From the NCBI GenBank assembly GCA_033977485.1, contig CM066998.1, forward strand, positions 58,370,274-58,434,273: 64,000 nt of DNA. The letters are read 5' to 3'. Source of the stretch: Hydrangea macrophylla. Lineage: Eukaryota; Streptophyta; Magnoliopsida; Cornales; Hydrangeaceae. Position numbers and translations under genes: made by a program. Every line of letters starts with the position of its first letter. Position 1 is the first letter of the stretch. Shown here one piece after another: positions 1 to 9,810 of this stretch. A model generated the notes under the pieces. It saw only the letters and a list, made by a program, of their open reading frames with translations. It was not told where the DNA came from and did no database searches.

Positions 1-340
1 TTGGGACTGGAGTGCCGTAGTAGTATATTGGGGTTGCGTGCTGTCATAGTATTACGGGGCTGAGTGTTGATGTATTATGGTATAGCTGTGTGCGGTAGTA
101 GAGCTGAGTGCTGTGGAGCTTAGTGCTGTGGAGCTAAGTGTTGTGATATTTTAAAGCTGAGTGCTATGGAGCTAACTGCTGTGATATTTTAGAGCTGGGT
201 GTTGTGGAGCTAAGTGTTGTAGTGTAGCGGAGCTAAGTGCTGTAGTGTAGTGGAGTTGAGTGTTGTATTATGTCAGGGCTATGTGCCATATTTTATTCGG
301 GCTGCGTGTCGTATTGCATCAAGGCTGTTGGCCGTATTAT
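1..340. repeat. Degenerate short tandem repeats
   Basis: The stretch is built from loosely repeated words of the type GGAGCTAAGTGCTGTAGTG, clearest between about 100 and 270, separated by short AT spacers. The unit is roughly 20-30 bases and imperfect. It grades into similar TGTGTCGG/ACTACGTGTC words up to about 500. I see no credible protein here. It is probably part of the same repetitive element that ends near 1123. Confidence 0.5.
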
Positions 341-669
341 ATCATGGCGGATTGACAGAAACAGTAGGATTGTGTGTCGGGATTTGATAGCTTGTATGGT
401 ATGGGATTACGCGTCTGATTTATATGATAGGACGTGGGACTTCGTGTCGAGTGTCACAGACCGTACGTACGGGACTACGTGTCTGATTAATGTGGACCCA
501 AGAGTCTATGTTATGTGTGAGATTTGATTGGGATGACGTCCGTTGTTATATTGAGTTGGTGCATACATGCATGCGAACGATGAGATAATCTTTTTAGTGA
601 TGTTATTGCTTTATATGCTGCTTATCTATAGATACTTTGTTAGTATTTTCTTTCACTCGGCTTTCATAG

Positions 670-813
670 CTGACGGCATTTATGTCACTGGATATTCGAC
701 ATCCAGCTGGCCAGGGTTATGAGTATGCAGGAGATGCATACATGGACAAGAGTTTTGAGGATGGAGCCTACGATGATGGAGGCTACGCTGGTGCTGATTA
801 CTACGCAAGCTGA
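670..813 (+). CDS. Possible C-terminal exon of an unidentified protein
   Basis: After a plausible acceptor (TTTCATAG, ending at 669) a 47-codon frame runs to a TGA at 811-813. Its product is rich in Gly, Tyr, Asp and Ala and ends in GADYYAS. The composition looks more like coding DNA than the surrounding sequence, and it is followed by a UTR-like AT-rich stretch. The upstream exon is not visible, and the frame may belong to a retroelement polyprotein or a captured gene fragment. No family is recognised. Confidence 0.25.
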   Translation: MTAFMSLDIRHPAGQGYEYAGDAYMDKSFEDGAYDDGGYAGADYYAS

Positions 814-1123
814 AGACTGGAAGTTGTGTCGTAGTTAATTTATGTCTATGTTTTAAAGACTTCTGTTTTAGTTATGTTTGTATCGGCGTATGTTGTCGTA
901 ATGCTTTATTTACGTTTCTGTAAACACTCGTGGCTTTGTAATAGTTTAGTATTACACTTTGACTTTATATATACTGAATTTAGAATTTTCCAATACGTGG
1001 TTTAATCCATTACTCTGATGGTTTGACTTTGGTTATGGAAAGTGTGGTGACTTTCGACTGTCATGGCCTCCAGGTCCAAAAAGGAATTTATTTTCTCTAT
1101 TTTTACTACTGCGGAGCGTGACA
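814..1123. mobile_element. End of an LTR-like element (terminus GAGCGTGACA)
   Basis: This non-coding stretch ends in GGAGCGTGACA at 1113-1123. Its reverse complement, TGTCACGCTCC, resembles the TGTCACGCCCC start seen in many plant Ty3 LTRs. The partner end lies outside the window, so orientation and class stay open. Confidence 0.3.
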
Positions 1124-1519
1124 GCATTGTAAGATAGTAAATAGATCCAAATGTACTAATCTCTAAAACTAAGTAAATATATATATATATAAATACATAC
1201 TTGTAATTTTAGCTCAAGTCAATCAGCAAAGTAGTGAAGCAACAATATATGGGGGAAAAAAATTAAAAAGAAACTTTGGAGATTATGATGTCAATTCCTA
1301 ATCATACACAAATAAGTAGTTCATATTTTGTCACTCGTATCGTATATATGGTTCTATACTTTTATCAATTGTACTTTTTATTTCTCCTTCTCATTATTTC
1401 ATTCTTTACACTATTTCAATCAACTTACTTATGCGTTAATACTTTTTTTTATTTTTACTCATCGTAGTTGCATTTCCAAAAAAGGAAACTTTGTCTTTGA
1501 TAACTATTTTAACAATATG
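1124..1519. other. AT-rich spacer, nothing recognised
   Basis: AT-rich DNA with short (TA)n tracts. The short frames here encode only hydrophobic low-complexity peptides and are not supported as genes. Confidence 0.5.
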
Positions 1520-1558
1520 AGCATCAAACCACGTGCAACGCACGTGTTATATTCTAGT
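1520..1558 (+). mobile_element. Helitron-like 3' end (hairpin + CTAGT)
   Basis: A perfect 7-bp stem, CACGTGC/GCACGTG with loop AAC (1530-1546), is followed 7 bases later by CTAG (1554-1557) and a T. A hairpin about 10 bases before CTRR, with insertion in front of T, is the known signature of a plant Helitron 3' end. A decayed second hairpin of the same kind lies near 1637. The 5' end was not identified. Confidence 0.5.
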
Positions 1559-1878
1559 GTGTGTGTGTATATATATATATGTATACTTACCTTCTTAAAA
1601 GCTTTATAAATATTTTCAATTTTCAAATTGTCCCCCGTGCAATACACGGATTCACGTCTTGTATATATTGCAATGGTTCACGTCTTGTATATTGCAATTA
1701 CATACGCACACGTGGAATTACATTGTCTTTTATCTTTTCTAATTATTAAAAGTTTATTAGAATCTTTTTCTGAAAATCATTAACTTTCAATCAAGTTTAA
1801 CAAATTGTAAGTAAAGTTCTTCTTTAATTACAAATCAAAGGAGCACAATATTTCATTATAATTCTCCTTTAAAAAAAT
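1559..1878. other. AT-rich spacer with TG/TA microsatellite
   Basis: Contains (TG)n(TA)n at about 1557-1580 and a decayed hairpin motif, then featureless AT-rich sequence. No gene is visible. Confidence 0.5.
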
Positions 1879-1887
1879 ATTTTTAAA

Positions 1888-2061
1888 GAGTAATATTTGG
1901 GACACAACCTTCATACAACTTTCATACAACCTCCTCAAAAGATGTGTCTATCTCTCTCCTGTGATGTCACTGGACCCCACAGTGACACAGGAAAGAGATA
2001 GACACATCTTTTAGGGAGGTTGTATAAAAGTTGTATGAAGGTTGTGCCCCAAGTATTACCC
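1888..2061. mobile_element. Foldback MITE, family A copy 1 (9-bp TSD)
   Basis: The whole 174-bp element folds on itself. The left arm begins GAGTAATATTTGGGACAC and the right arm ends GTGCCCCAAGTATTACCC. The centre holds TATCTCTCTCCTGTG and GGACCCCACAGTG opposite their complements. It is flanked by a perfect 9-bp direct repeat ATTTTTAAA (1879-1887 and 2062-2070). A 9-bp TSD is typical of Mutator-like elements. A second copy is at 13855-14028. Confidence 0.85.
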
Positions 2062-2070
2062 ATTTTTAAA

Positions 2071-2791
2071 TTCAAAATTGTCATTAACGCATTATCTGGT
2101 AACATAATTAGGTAGTTAAATTCGGTGTACTTTGTATTTTTCATATCAATAACTCAAAACTCACTTTACCCTTCAAGTTCTTACAACTGCGTTATTATGG
2201 TACACAAAAAGTCGGTAATGCTTATTGGAGATATAAATAAATAAAAGAATCACGACAAAAGAAAAGAAAAAAAAAAAACAAAAAACAAAAGATCAGTATT
2301 AATTGTACAGGAAGACTACTTTGTTTTTGTTTTATGGGATATTTCCATACTCAAATTGTAAGCTATCAATTTCGTATGGTGCAAGTAGACAATATATAGG
2401 ACAAACTAATCTTTCAAACAGCCAATAATGAAACCATTTGTTGAACTTCCTAAATAGAACACAACAAACCAATATTTGGACCATTAAGATATGATGACTT
2501 CAGTGCAGTACTATATGTTCTGTTTTTCTTGTTAAGGGTGGAGCCTAGGTTTGATTTGAGGGGTACAAACTAATATCGAGGCTCGGGGCAATGTCTTCAA
2601 ATCAATTTTTTTGGAAAAAAAAAAAATAATAAATAATTTTGAGTAGAATTAATTGTATTCAGTGAGTTGAGAGTTAAAGCAACACTATTCAAAGACAAAC
2701 TAAATTCTCAAACAACTCTTTCAAAATCAAAAATGTACTCATATCCTTAACTTCTTTTCTTGTTTTCACTTATAAAGAGAAGACCTTTAGA
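2071..2791. other. AT-rich spacer, nothing recognised
   Basis: AT-rich sequence with A-runs. From about 2536 (GGGTGGAGCCTAGG) it resembles the end of a hAT-like element whose counterpart GGCTCTGCCC lies near 3185. If that is right, a decayed element of about 650 bp surrounds the MITE at 2792-2950. No TSD supports it. Confidence 0.35.
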
Positions 2792-2950
2792 CTTTGTTTG
2801 GTTCATGAATTTTACGAGAAAAAGTAAAAGGAAAAGTCAGAAGTAAACAAGATGGAAAACTAGTTCTTTTTACTTCACGGAAAGGACTAGTTTTTCACCT
2901 TGTTTTTCTTTTTCCTATGTTCTCTCACGAAATCCATGAACCAAACAAAG
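2792..2950. mobile_element. Foldback MITE with ~20-bp TIRs
   Basis: The ends are inverted copies: CTTTGTTTGGTTCATGAATT on the left and the complementary AATCCATGAACCAAACAAAG on the right, with one mismatch. The arms continue to pair toward a centre around ACTAGTTC/GGACTAGT. It is non-coding, 159 bp. No clear TSD was found, so the superfamily (hAT-like by its TTTGTTTGG ends) is inferred. Confidence 0.7.
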
Positions 2951-3861
2951 CATTAATATGTTTAAAATGGATATGTATAAGGCTTAAAACACTTGAGACC
3001 AATTGACTTGGGCTTAAATTTGTACAAACTTAAGTTAACTACCAAAAAGGAGATTAATGAGCTTAGAAGGGTTAAATTAAAAAATCTATATAAGAGAGGT
3101 ACAAATGCATATAATATAAAATACATAGGGTAGAAAAATAGATTTTCTAAATTGAGGAGGGGCAAATGCCCCTTGCTCCCATGCGGCTCTGCCCATGAGT
3201 CTTGTCTCTCTCACGGTTTTTAATTTTTTTTTTCTTTGTAATTAATCTTTTAAAAGTGTGTATCATTGTGAGAGGCACGAACCAACTGGACATAATAAGG
3301 AACTCAATTGAAGTCTACGTGACATGGACAATTAAATTTTTCATTAATTATAAAACAAAAAAAAAATCAATATTTAATATTTAATTCCAAAACAGTTGTT
3401 AACATATCAATTAATGGTGAACAATTTAGATAGATAAATTGTCAAATTCGGTGTACTTGACATTTTTCATATTTTTATATATGCACACAATCACCTTTTA
3501 TTATCTCCTTGTTTCTTTTTGAGTTACCATCAACTTAAATTAGAATTAGCTCGAGTTTTTATCAGATATTTCAGCCATGAATTTTGGGTGGCAATAATAA
3601 TTCTGGGCCGTTGAACTATTCCTTCAGCATATCACATTGGTTACTTTACTTCTACTATATTATATATATATATATATATATATAAAAATTTGATATTTCG
3701 TTCATTTATAAATTGACATATATAATCAAACACACTGACATGCGCCGCGCCTCCTCCACTCATCATGTGCACTCTGTTGTTTATTTAGTCATGCATAGTT
3801 ATCTATATGATTTATTTTTATTATACCATTTTACTCTTGAGTTATAAGGCCAATTAAGAGG
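2951..3861. other. AT-rich spacer with (TA)n
   Basis: No gene is visible. It includes a possible hAT-like end near 3160-3195 and a (TA)n microsatellite at about 3656-3685. Confidence 0.5.
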
Positions 3862-3990
3862 CTTTGAGCAGGCCTAGATTTGTATAGTTCAAGAGACAAA
3901 GATGTTGGCATATATAAGTCACCTCCTATGCATGAGTTCGGTGTTCGAATCTTATCCCCCTCTCCCATAAAAAAAAATATATATATATAT
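3862..3990 (+). mobile_element. SINE-like fragment with pol III boxes
   Basis: TAGTTCAAGAG (about 3887) fits box A and GTTCGAATC (about 3942) fits box B of a tRNA-type promoter. An A-rich then TA-rich tail follows from about 3968. Spacing and tail suit a tRNA-derived SINE, but no TSD was identified and the acceptor stem cannot form a tRNA. Confidence 0.4.
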
Positions 3991-4423
3991 ATATAAATAA
4001 TAAAAAAGAAAAGAAAAAAAAGATCCTTTGATCAGGGATTAATGCTCCGTACATAAATATTAAATAAATGTTTACTTGTGCGTACATGATTACTAAATTC
4101 AATTGACTGTACATCAAATTAAGTAGAAGTTTTCCTTTCAGGACTGATTATAAACTAAGAATTAGATTGAATTTTAAACTTTTGACAATTACTTCTAAAA
4201 AATTTCTACTAAATTACTATATATAAAATCGATATCTCGAAATGTGTGTAGACTGTGTAAGTATACATAATATCATAGTTATATTATTTGTTGATGGTTA
4301 ATTTTTAGATGATGTATCTTGGGCTGTGCTGGGTGCATGTCCCCACAAAGTGGTTTAAAGTTAATAAAATCATGTTTTGTTGTTCAAAAATATCATAGCT
4401 ATACTACAAATTTGGGTTACAAC

Positions 4424-4560
4424 TAGGGATATCAATCGGTTGGTTTGATTCAGTCTATTTAAGCAATCGTTCAATTTTGAGTCGTTTTGATTCAATTTAA
4501 TGCATTTTATCTATTCGGTTTGATTTACATATTGGTTGGTCAGTTTTCTTGACACCCCTA
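4424..4560. mobile_element. hAT-type MITE, TAGGG...CCCCTA ends
   Basis: The left end TAGGGATATCAA and right end TTGACACCCCTA are imperfect inverted repeats (about 9 of 12). The interior is made of GGTT(T/C)GATT words. The flanking octamers GTTACAAC and GTTACTGT share five leading bases, consistent with a decayed 8-bp hAT TSD. It has no coding capacity. Confidence 0.55.
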
Positions 4561-5485
4561 GTTACTGTTACTAGAGGAATGCCATGGTTATCAAATTTGT
4601 AGCCTAAACTTAGCTTCTGACACATATGGCAGCAGGATCACTAAAATTAACTTCTAATAAAATAAAATAAAAAAAAAGTGGTGTAGGAGTTAGTGGTTGT
4701 GTTCCCACTGCCGTATGTGTAAGAAATCAAATTGGAAGACTTATTTGGAAACCTTAGAATTGCACATTGAATAATTTTCACTTCTAGGAGAAACTATCTC
4801 ACGTGACTTGCAGTACTGTGATTTGAGCATTTTGCTGATTATTTGTAGATTCTACAGTAATGAAGATATCACAATGGCCATCACATAGTGTGATTGGTCA
4901 CATGAAAAAATTTCTCCACTTCAAGAACATGAAAAATATTCCATAAAAAATAAAAATAAATAAATAAACAAAAAAAAAAGAAAAAAAAGAAAAAACACAC
5001 ACACAAAATAATTGAATAATTCTGTAGTTCCTAAATATGGATCCCCACATGTGACAGTGTGACCACACTCCATTATAGGGGAATTATTTAATTTTATTAA
5101 AAAATGTTTAAATGGTCCAACTACTAAGATTGAAATTTGAGATAAAATTTAAGAATCTTAGCATCACTCAAAATAAACCACCTTAAAAAGTCACCACATA
5201 ATTTAAAAGTCAGCCGGATAAAAATGGATATCCTCTTCTTAAGAAATATGTGAAGAAATCATAACTTAATAGAAGTCCAACCATACATGATATTTTTTGT
5301 GATAAAAAAAAAACATGGGGCCAATCAAATGGTACCACCTGGGGCAGCTAGATACGCGGGCTAGTCTGCATTCAAAGAAGACATACCATGTCATTTTGCA
5401 GGCATGTTTTGACAAACTAGTTATTAAAATACTCTAAGTCCAAGTATTCATTATTTTGTGCTGGACTTTAGGCCAACTCAAACTA
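4561..5485. other. AT-rich spacer, nothing recognised
   Basis: Several A-rich runs (4930-5000, 5300-5312), no plausible exon and no clear terminal repeats. Confidence 0.5.
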
Positions 5486-5494
5486 TTTTATTTA

Positions 5495-6372
5495 GGAACA
5501 ATTACATTTACACCCCCTGAACTATAACTTAGTTTTAACTCGCCCCTAAATTATATTTTTTGACTGACCCATCCCTATAGATTTTGACCCATAACACTCA
5601 ACACCCTGCTTTTAACTTGCCATTAAAAAACTAATAGAAAAGAAAAATGTAATTGCCATCTGAAAAATAGAACCAAGTTTTAAGACTAAACTACCATTCT
5701 CTGGCTTAGATGGCGCACTTTTGCACCACCCCTACTACAAAAGTAGGGATGGAACATAAGCCAAACAATAAATCAAGAAATGAGGGATAAAGAACTGCAT
5801 CCAAACTTGAAGATCCGAACAATCAATAGAAAAATAAGTTAATATTTTCAATATCTATGGCTATCAATCGATTCGAAAAGAAAACCAAGAAGAAACACCA
5901 CCACTGTTCGGAGGACCTCCTTTGAATTTTGAAAGCATTCAAATTTCAGAGATAATTGAAATCATTCTACGAGCCAAATCTGAAAGTGGGTTTGGAAGTT
6001 TCAGAGTCAAATAAAATAAACAAATCAAAAACCTAAGTGAAAATGGCGTCAGTAGATATATATATATATATATATTTGTATTTATATACACATGCATTTA
6101 GTTTCGATGAATTTCCAATAGAGCTTGTTTTGCAATGTGAAGAGGCTACAATGGTAGTAAGTAGGTGGTGCCGAAATCTCGTGGATGCACTGTCACTTGT
6201 CATCATCAGATTGATCATTGAAGGGTACAGAAGGGTTTCTTTGGTTGAAGAATGAAGATTGGAATTCCAAGTTTTCGGTTAATAACATTTGGCCGAGTCA
6301 ACTCGGAGGGGCAACTCATTGCATTTTGTAGTTCAAGGGGTATATATATATATATATATATATAATTATCCC
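5495..6372. mobile_element. Mutator-like non-autonomous element (9-bp TSD)
   Basis: The left end GGAACAATTACATTTACACC and the right end (AACTAC..CCCC..TATAATTATCCC read inward) are related inverted termini. The perfect 9-bp direct repeat TTTTATTTA flanks the element at 5486-5494 and 6373-6381. A 9-bp TSD indicates Mutator-like transposition. The 878-bp interior has (TA)n tracts and no transposase frame. The right end, including this TSD, recurs at about 7346-7410 because of a later local duplication. Confidence 0.75.
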
Positions 6373-6595
6373 TTTTATTTATATGAGTGTGTATAAATTG
6401 CAATCAAATTCATGTTCTTTCCAATGCTACTGAGTAGTGAGCCCCCTGTTCATTCTGCTTCCTATATTTCGGATTCCAGGGCGATCCTATGTTTTCAAAT
6501 TTCTCTTTTAAAGGTGGTTCTTAAATAATGCGACTGTAAATCACTTAAAATAGAAAAAAATCTTTAGTATATGAAGGTGATTTTTGTGTATATAT

Positions 6596-6762
6596 GGGTA
6601 ATGCTAGGGACACTAACAACATCCACTAACAACCACTAACACACTCTATCTCTCTCCTAGTAGTACAGCAGGGTCCACTGCGGACCCCACAGTGCCACTA
6701 GGAGATAGATAGAGTGTGTTAATAAGTGTTAGTGGATGTTGTTAGTGCCCCAAATATTACTC
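6596..6762. mobile_element. Foldback MITE, family B
   Basis: A hairpin element with ends GGGTAATGCTAGGGACAC and GTGCCCCAAATATTACTC. The arms are built on CACTAACAACATCCACTAAC and the central core TATCTCTCTCCTAGT..GGACCCCACAGTG is like family A. The ends and core match family A while the arms differ. The TSD is not clear. Confidence 0.75.
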
Positions 6763-6774
6763 ATATACATAAAG

Positions 6775-6913
6775 GGCAATGCTAGGGGTACTAATAACTT
6801 CCACTAACATTTACTAACACACGTTATCTCTCTCTTAGTGGTACTTTGGGATCCGCACTAACAACTTCCACTAACACTTACTAACACACTCTATCTCTCT
6901 CCTAGTGGTACTG
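6775..6913. mobile_element. Two tandem left halves of family B MITE
   Basis: From GGGCAATGCTAGGGGTAC the sequence follows the left arm of the family B MITE through TATCTCTCTCTTAGTGGTAC. It then restarts at about 6856 (CACTAACAACTTCCACTAAC) and runs again through TATCTCTCTCCTAGTGG. No right arm is present, so this is a truncated, internally duplicated copy. Confidence 0.6.
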
Positions 6914-6971
6914 TAGGAAAAGTGATTTTGGATAGGAAATTTTTGTTCTTGGGTAAGGAACCTGTTCTATG

Positions 6972-6973
<2 letters not shown>

Positions 6974-7016
<43 letters not shown>
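6974..7016. repeat. Poly(A) tract, 43 bases
   Basis: An uninterrupted run of 43 A lies just upstream of the SINE. The equivalent place in duplicate unit B (about 7809) holds only ordinary AT-rich sequence, so the run expanded after the duplication or is an assembly artefact. Confidence 0.9.
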
Positions 7017-7017
<1 letters not shown>

Positions 7018-7025
7018 ATTTGTTC

Positions 7026-7269
7026 GCCGAGCGAGTTGTAGCCCAATTGATATAGCATCTCTCTTCCCAGTGGGAAGGGAAAGGGTTCGAATCCCCTAGT
7101 TGCTTGTCTCCCAATTATTCTTCAGTCGGAATGAGTGACCCTTGTTGGACTTTGCTGTGGGCCGGTACGGAGCTTTGGGGTTGGGTTGGGACTAGGGTGT
7201 GTGTCAGTGTGGGATGTGTGTGTATCCGGTCCGGATCCAAGTAAGTATAAAAAAAAAAAAAAAAAAAAT
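7026..7269 (+). mobile_element. tRNA-derived SINE with TSD and poly(A) tail
   Basis: A tRNA-like head carries box A (TAGCCCAATTG) and a strong box B (GGGTTCGAATCCC at about 7084-7096). It is followed by a GT-rich body and a 3' poly(A) ending at 7268. The direct repeat ATTTGTTC flanks it at 7018-7025 and 7270-7277. The duplicate unit B has a single uninterrupted CATTTGTTC at the matching place, which is a pre-insertion site. Head, tail, TSD and empty site together make this a secure SINE insertion. Confidence 0.9.
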
Positions 7270-7556
7270 ATTTGTTCCCATCAAACTACACAGACCACTA
7301 GTTTGGAGCAAATATTTTTCTATTATGAAGCAAATATTGCATAGGGGCAACTACTTGCATTTTGTAGTTTAGGGGTATATATGTAATTATCCCTTTTATT
7401 TATATGAGTGTATAAATTGCAATAAATTCATTTTCTTTCCAATGCTAATATTCTTTTCACCTTAGTAATTATATGTTTCCAAATTTCTCTTTAAAAGGTG
7501 GTTCTTAAATAATGTGACTGTAAAATCACTTAAAATAGGAAAAGTCTTTAGTATAT

Positions 7557-7713
7557 GGGTAATGCCATGTGCACATAAAATGTGCACATAAAGATCAGAG
7601 TCATTTATTTTTGTGGTGTCCATCCTTATACACATGAGACCCACCAAAATGAATAGTCTAAATCTTTATGTGCACACTTTATGTGCACATTTTATGTGTA
7701 CGAATCATTACTC
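7557..7713. mobile_element. Foldback MITE, family C (9-bp TSD)
   Basis: A 157-bp hairpin with ends GGGTAATGCCATGTGCAC and GTGTACGAATCATTACTC. The arms are built on repeated TGTGCACATAAA. It is flanked by TTAGTATAT (7548-7556) and TTAATATAT (7714-7722), eight of nine identical. In unit A the matching site runs TTAGTATATGAAGG without the element, so unit A is the empty site. Confidence 0.8.
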
Positions 7714-7744
7714 TTAATATATTTAGGTGATTTTGGTATATATA

Positions 7745-7905
7745 TATACACAAAAGTGTTTTTGGATAGGAAGCTTTTGTTCCTGGGTAATGAACTTATG
7801 TTTCATTATAAGAATCATTTGTTCTCATCAAACTACACAAATCATTAGTTTGGAACAAATGTTTTTCTATCATGAAACAAATGTTCCTTATCGGGAACAA
7901 GTGGT
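7745..7905. mobile_element. Foldback element with TTTGTTC arms
   Basis: The left arm GCTTTTGTTCCTGGGTAATG..TTTCAT pairs with the right arm ATGAAACAAATGTTCC..GGGAACAAG. The related copy at 6925-7345 is interrupted by the SINE and the A43 tract. It is non-coding. Confidence 0.6.
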
Positions 7906-7909
7906 GTAA

Positions 7910-8640
7910 GTACACCAAAACTACGTCAGTGTACCGAAGTGGAACTTAAGATAACTTCCAATAAAAATTCAATTGATATGAAATCGGTATCATTAGTCTT
8001 TTTACATACATGAAAATCCTAGAAAAAATATATCTATAGAGCTGAATATTCTCACACTTTTTATGACAAGTAATAAATTAACAATCACTTAAATAACTAC
8101 ATATAACACTCACTGTGAATAAACCACAAAACATCCTAGAATATTCAACTTAAGAATAAAACAATCTTAGCAAACCAAAAGAAAAAACACTTAAGAATGA
8201 AATTATGATAATAATAATAATATAAAAATAAATAAAGAAGAATGAAAGAGAGGAAAAAAAAAATGCAATTCAATTTAGTAGTTAGAACAGTTTCCCTTAA
8301 TTAAGGTCCAATTCCATTAATTTTTGTTGGGGTTGCAGATAGTTATCGCACACCCTAGCCCACAAGATTGCCCACTTCATTATACATTTTTAAAGCAATT
8401 TAACAAACTAAATAATAGAGAAAAGTATCAAGGATAAGATAAACACCGGCAATAGCCTTAGAAGCTCCAACTCCCAAAAAACTATACACATCATTCCCAA
8501 CAATTCTCTCTCTAATCCTCCCTACAGTTTTGTTTCCAAAATTCTCCTTTTGCTTTCCTACCCTTCCTACCCTCTTCTTCTTCCCATACAAAGTATCTAT
8601 TCATCAACCATATGTGTATATATATATCACCCTATAAAGT
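7910..8640. other. AT-rich spacer, nothing recognised
   Basis: AT-rich sequence with no supportable exon. The short minus-strand frame near 8400-8591 has no recognisable domain. Confidence 0.5.
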
Positions 8641-8972
8641 CAGGGCCGGCCCTGAGATGACAAAAATTGTCCGAGGCCTCAAGCGAATTTTCAAAGGGGC
8701 CAAAAAAATGAGGCATTTATACTTAGTTTCATTGAAATTAGGAAGAAATTAGAAGAAAATAGGCCTAAAAATGATAAGTTTCATAGAAATTAGGAAGAAA
8801 ATAGGCCTAAAAATGATAAGTTTCATAAAAATTAGGTAGAAAATAGGCCTAAAAATGATAAGTTTCATAAAAATTAAGAAGAAATTAAAAAAAAAAAAAT
8901 AGGCCTAAAAATGAGGCCTCAAATTGAGGCCCCATGCGATTGCTTGGAAAAATTGGCCCAGGGCCGGCCCTG
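8641..8972. mobile_element. hAT MITE with CAGGGCCGGCCCTG ends and internal repeats
   Basis: Both ends carry the self-complementary word CAGGGCCGGCCCTG (8641-8654 and 8959-8972), followed inward by GGCC(C)-rich subterminal sequence. The flanking octamers TATAAAGT (8633-8640) and TATAAAGC (8973-8980) form an 8-bp TSD with one mismatch, as expected for hAT. The interior is a tandem array of about 45-50-bp units starting ATAGGCCTAAAAATGATAAG, present about three to four times. Confidence 0.85.
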
Positions 8973-9093
8973 TATAAAGCGCATTGGATTTGCGCATAAG
9001 ATTTTAAGCTTAAAAAACTGTGGACTACCCAGGTCATTTGCGGTTATTTTAGACTTAAAATTCCAATGCACATATACAATGCACTTTAAAACT

Positions 9094-9343
9094 TAAGGCC
9101 ACGTTTGTTTCGCTGGACAGGATTAGGGGGGATTACTTCTCCCCTTCACTATTTGAGGGACAATTAATACCAGCCCTCCCATGGGATAAAATAGTGGCCC
9201 ATTTGGGGGACTATTTTGTTAAAAATGACTAATAGTCCGGTGCAAGATGGCCGAACCAAACACCGGACTATTGAATTAAAATGGACTAATAGTCATATCC
9301 TCCCCTATTCGACCCTTAGTCTTGCGAAACAAACGAGGCCTTA
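9094..9343. mobile_element. MITE with TAAGGCC(A)CGTTTGTTTCGC termini
   Basis: The left end TAAGGCCACGTTTGTTTCGC and right end GCGAAACAAACGAGGCCTTA are inverted repeats with one mismatch. The interior has paired AATAGTCC words and GGGGGA/TCCCC runs. The TTTGTTTCG ends suggest hAT or PIF/Harbinger; no unambiguous TSD was found because the terminal TAA/TTA is itself palindromic. Confidence 0.75.
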
Positions 9344-9622
9344 GCTGTATATGTTTAGAAACACCGGTGTCAAAAGTTAATTTTGTCTTTGATATACCTC
9401 CCCCTAGCCCTGTTAACACAAGCGGACTAAATAATCATCCGTGTATACAAGCATATATATTACATAGAACACTTCTATGATGCCTCATTTTAAAAAAGTG
9501 GGTACATCTAATTTGGCTATTAGATTTCATTTATTCCTTGCGGTAAAATTGAAATTTATTGTGCAGAGCTCTTAAGACCACGATTAGAACTCCGCATTTT
9601 TTTAAAAATAACGGATCCTCTC

Positions 9623-9810
9623 TAGGGGTGTTCAAAAAAAGCCAAAAATTAAAAATTGATCGAAACTAAATTGACCAAACAATGATTAGGCATTTTTTCA
9701 AAGATTACACAAAACCTAAATCGACCAAAACCGTGTAAACGGATCTATCGAAACTGAATAATCGTTTTAAAACCACTAAAAACCGACCAAAATTAACCAC
9801 GAACACTCTG
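9623..9810. mobile_element. hAT-type MITE, TAGGGGTGTTC end (8-bp TSD)
   Basis: The left end TAGGGGTGTTC and right end GAACACTCTG are imperfect inverted repeats. They are flanked by the perfect octamer ATCCTCTC at 9615-9622 and 9811-9818. The interior consists of AACCGACCAAAA-type words. It is non-coding, 188 bp. Confidence 0.8.

Larger units (their letters stand above)
6303..7345. repeat. Local tandem duplication, unit A
   Basis: Unit A begins inside the right end of the Mutator-like element (GGGGCAACT..GCATTTTGTAG). It continues through TTTATATGAGTG, CTTTCCAATGCT and GGTGGTTCTTAAATAATG, and ends in a foldback element around 6914-7345. The same order recurs in unit B (7346-7909). Unit A additionally carries MITEs at 6596 and 6775 and a SINE at 7026, which explains its greater length. 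Confidence 0.75.
7346..7909. repeat. Local tandem duplication, unit B
   Basis: Co-linear with unit A: Mutator-like right end (GGGGCAACTACTTGCATTTTG), TTTATATGAGTG, CTTTCCAATGCT, GGTGGTTCTTAAATAATG, then a foldback element. It lacks the SINE and the family B MITEs, and holds its own MITE at 7557-7713. Confidence 0.75.

Noticed and set aside
7026..7100. tRNA-like sequence with box A and box B
   Set aside because: The acceptor stem and anticodon arm do not fold as a tRNA, and the sequence continues into a body and poly(A) with TSD; it is the head of a SINE.
7135..7344. 69-codon + strand frame
   Set aside because: It lies in the SINE body and poly(A) tail and the duplicated flank; a product of GT-rich repeat sequence.
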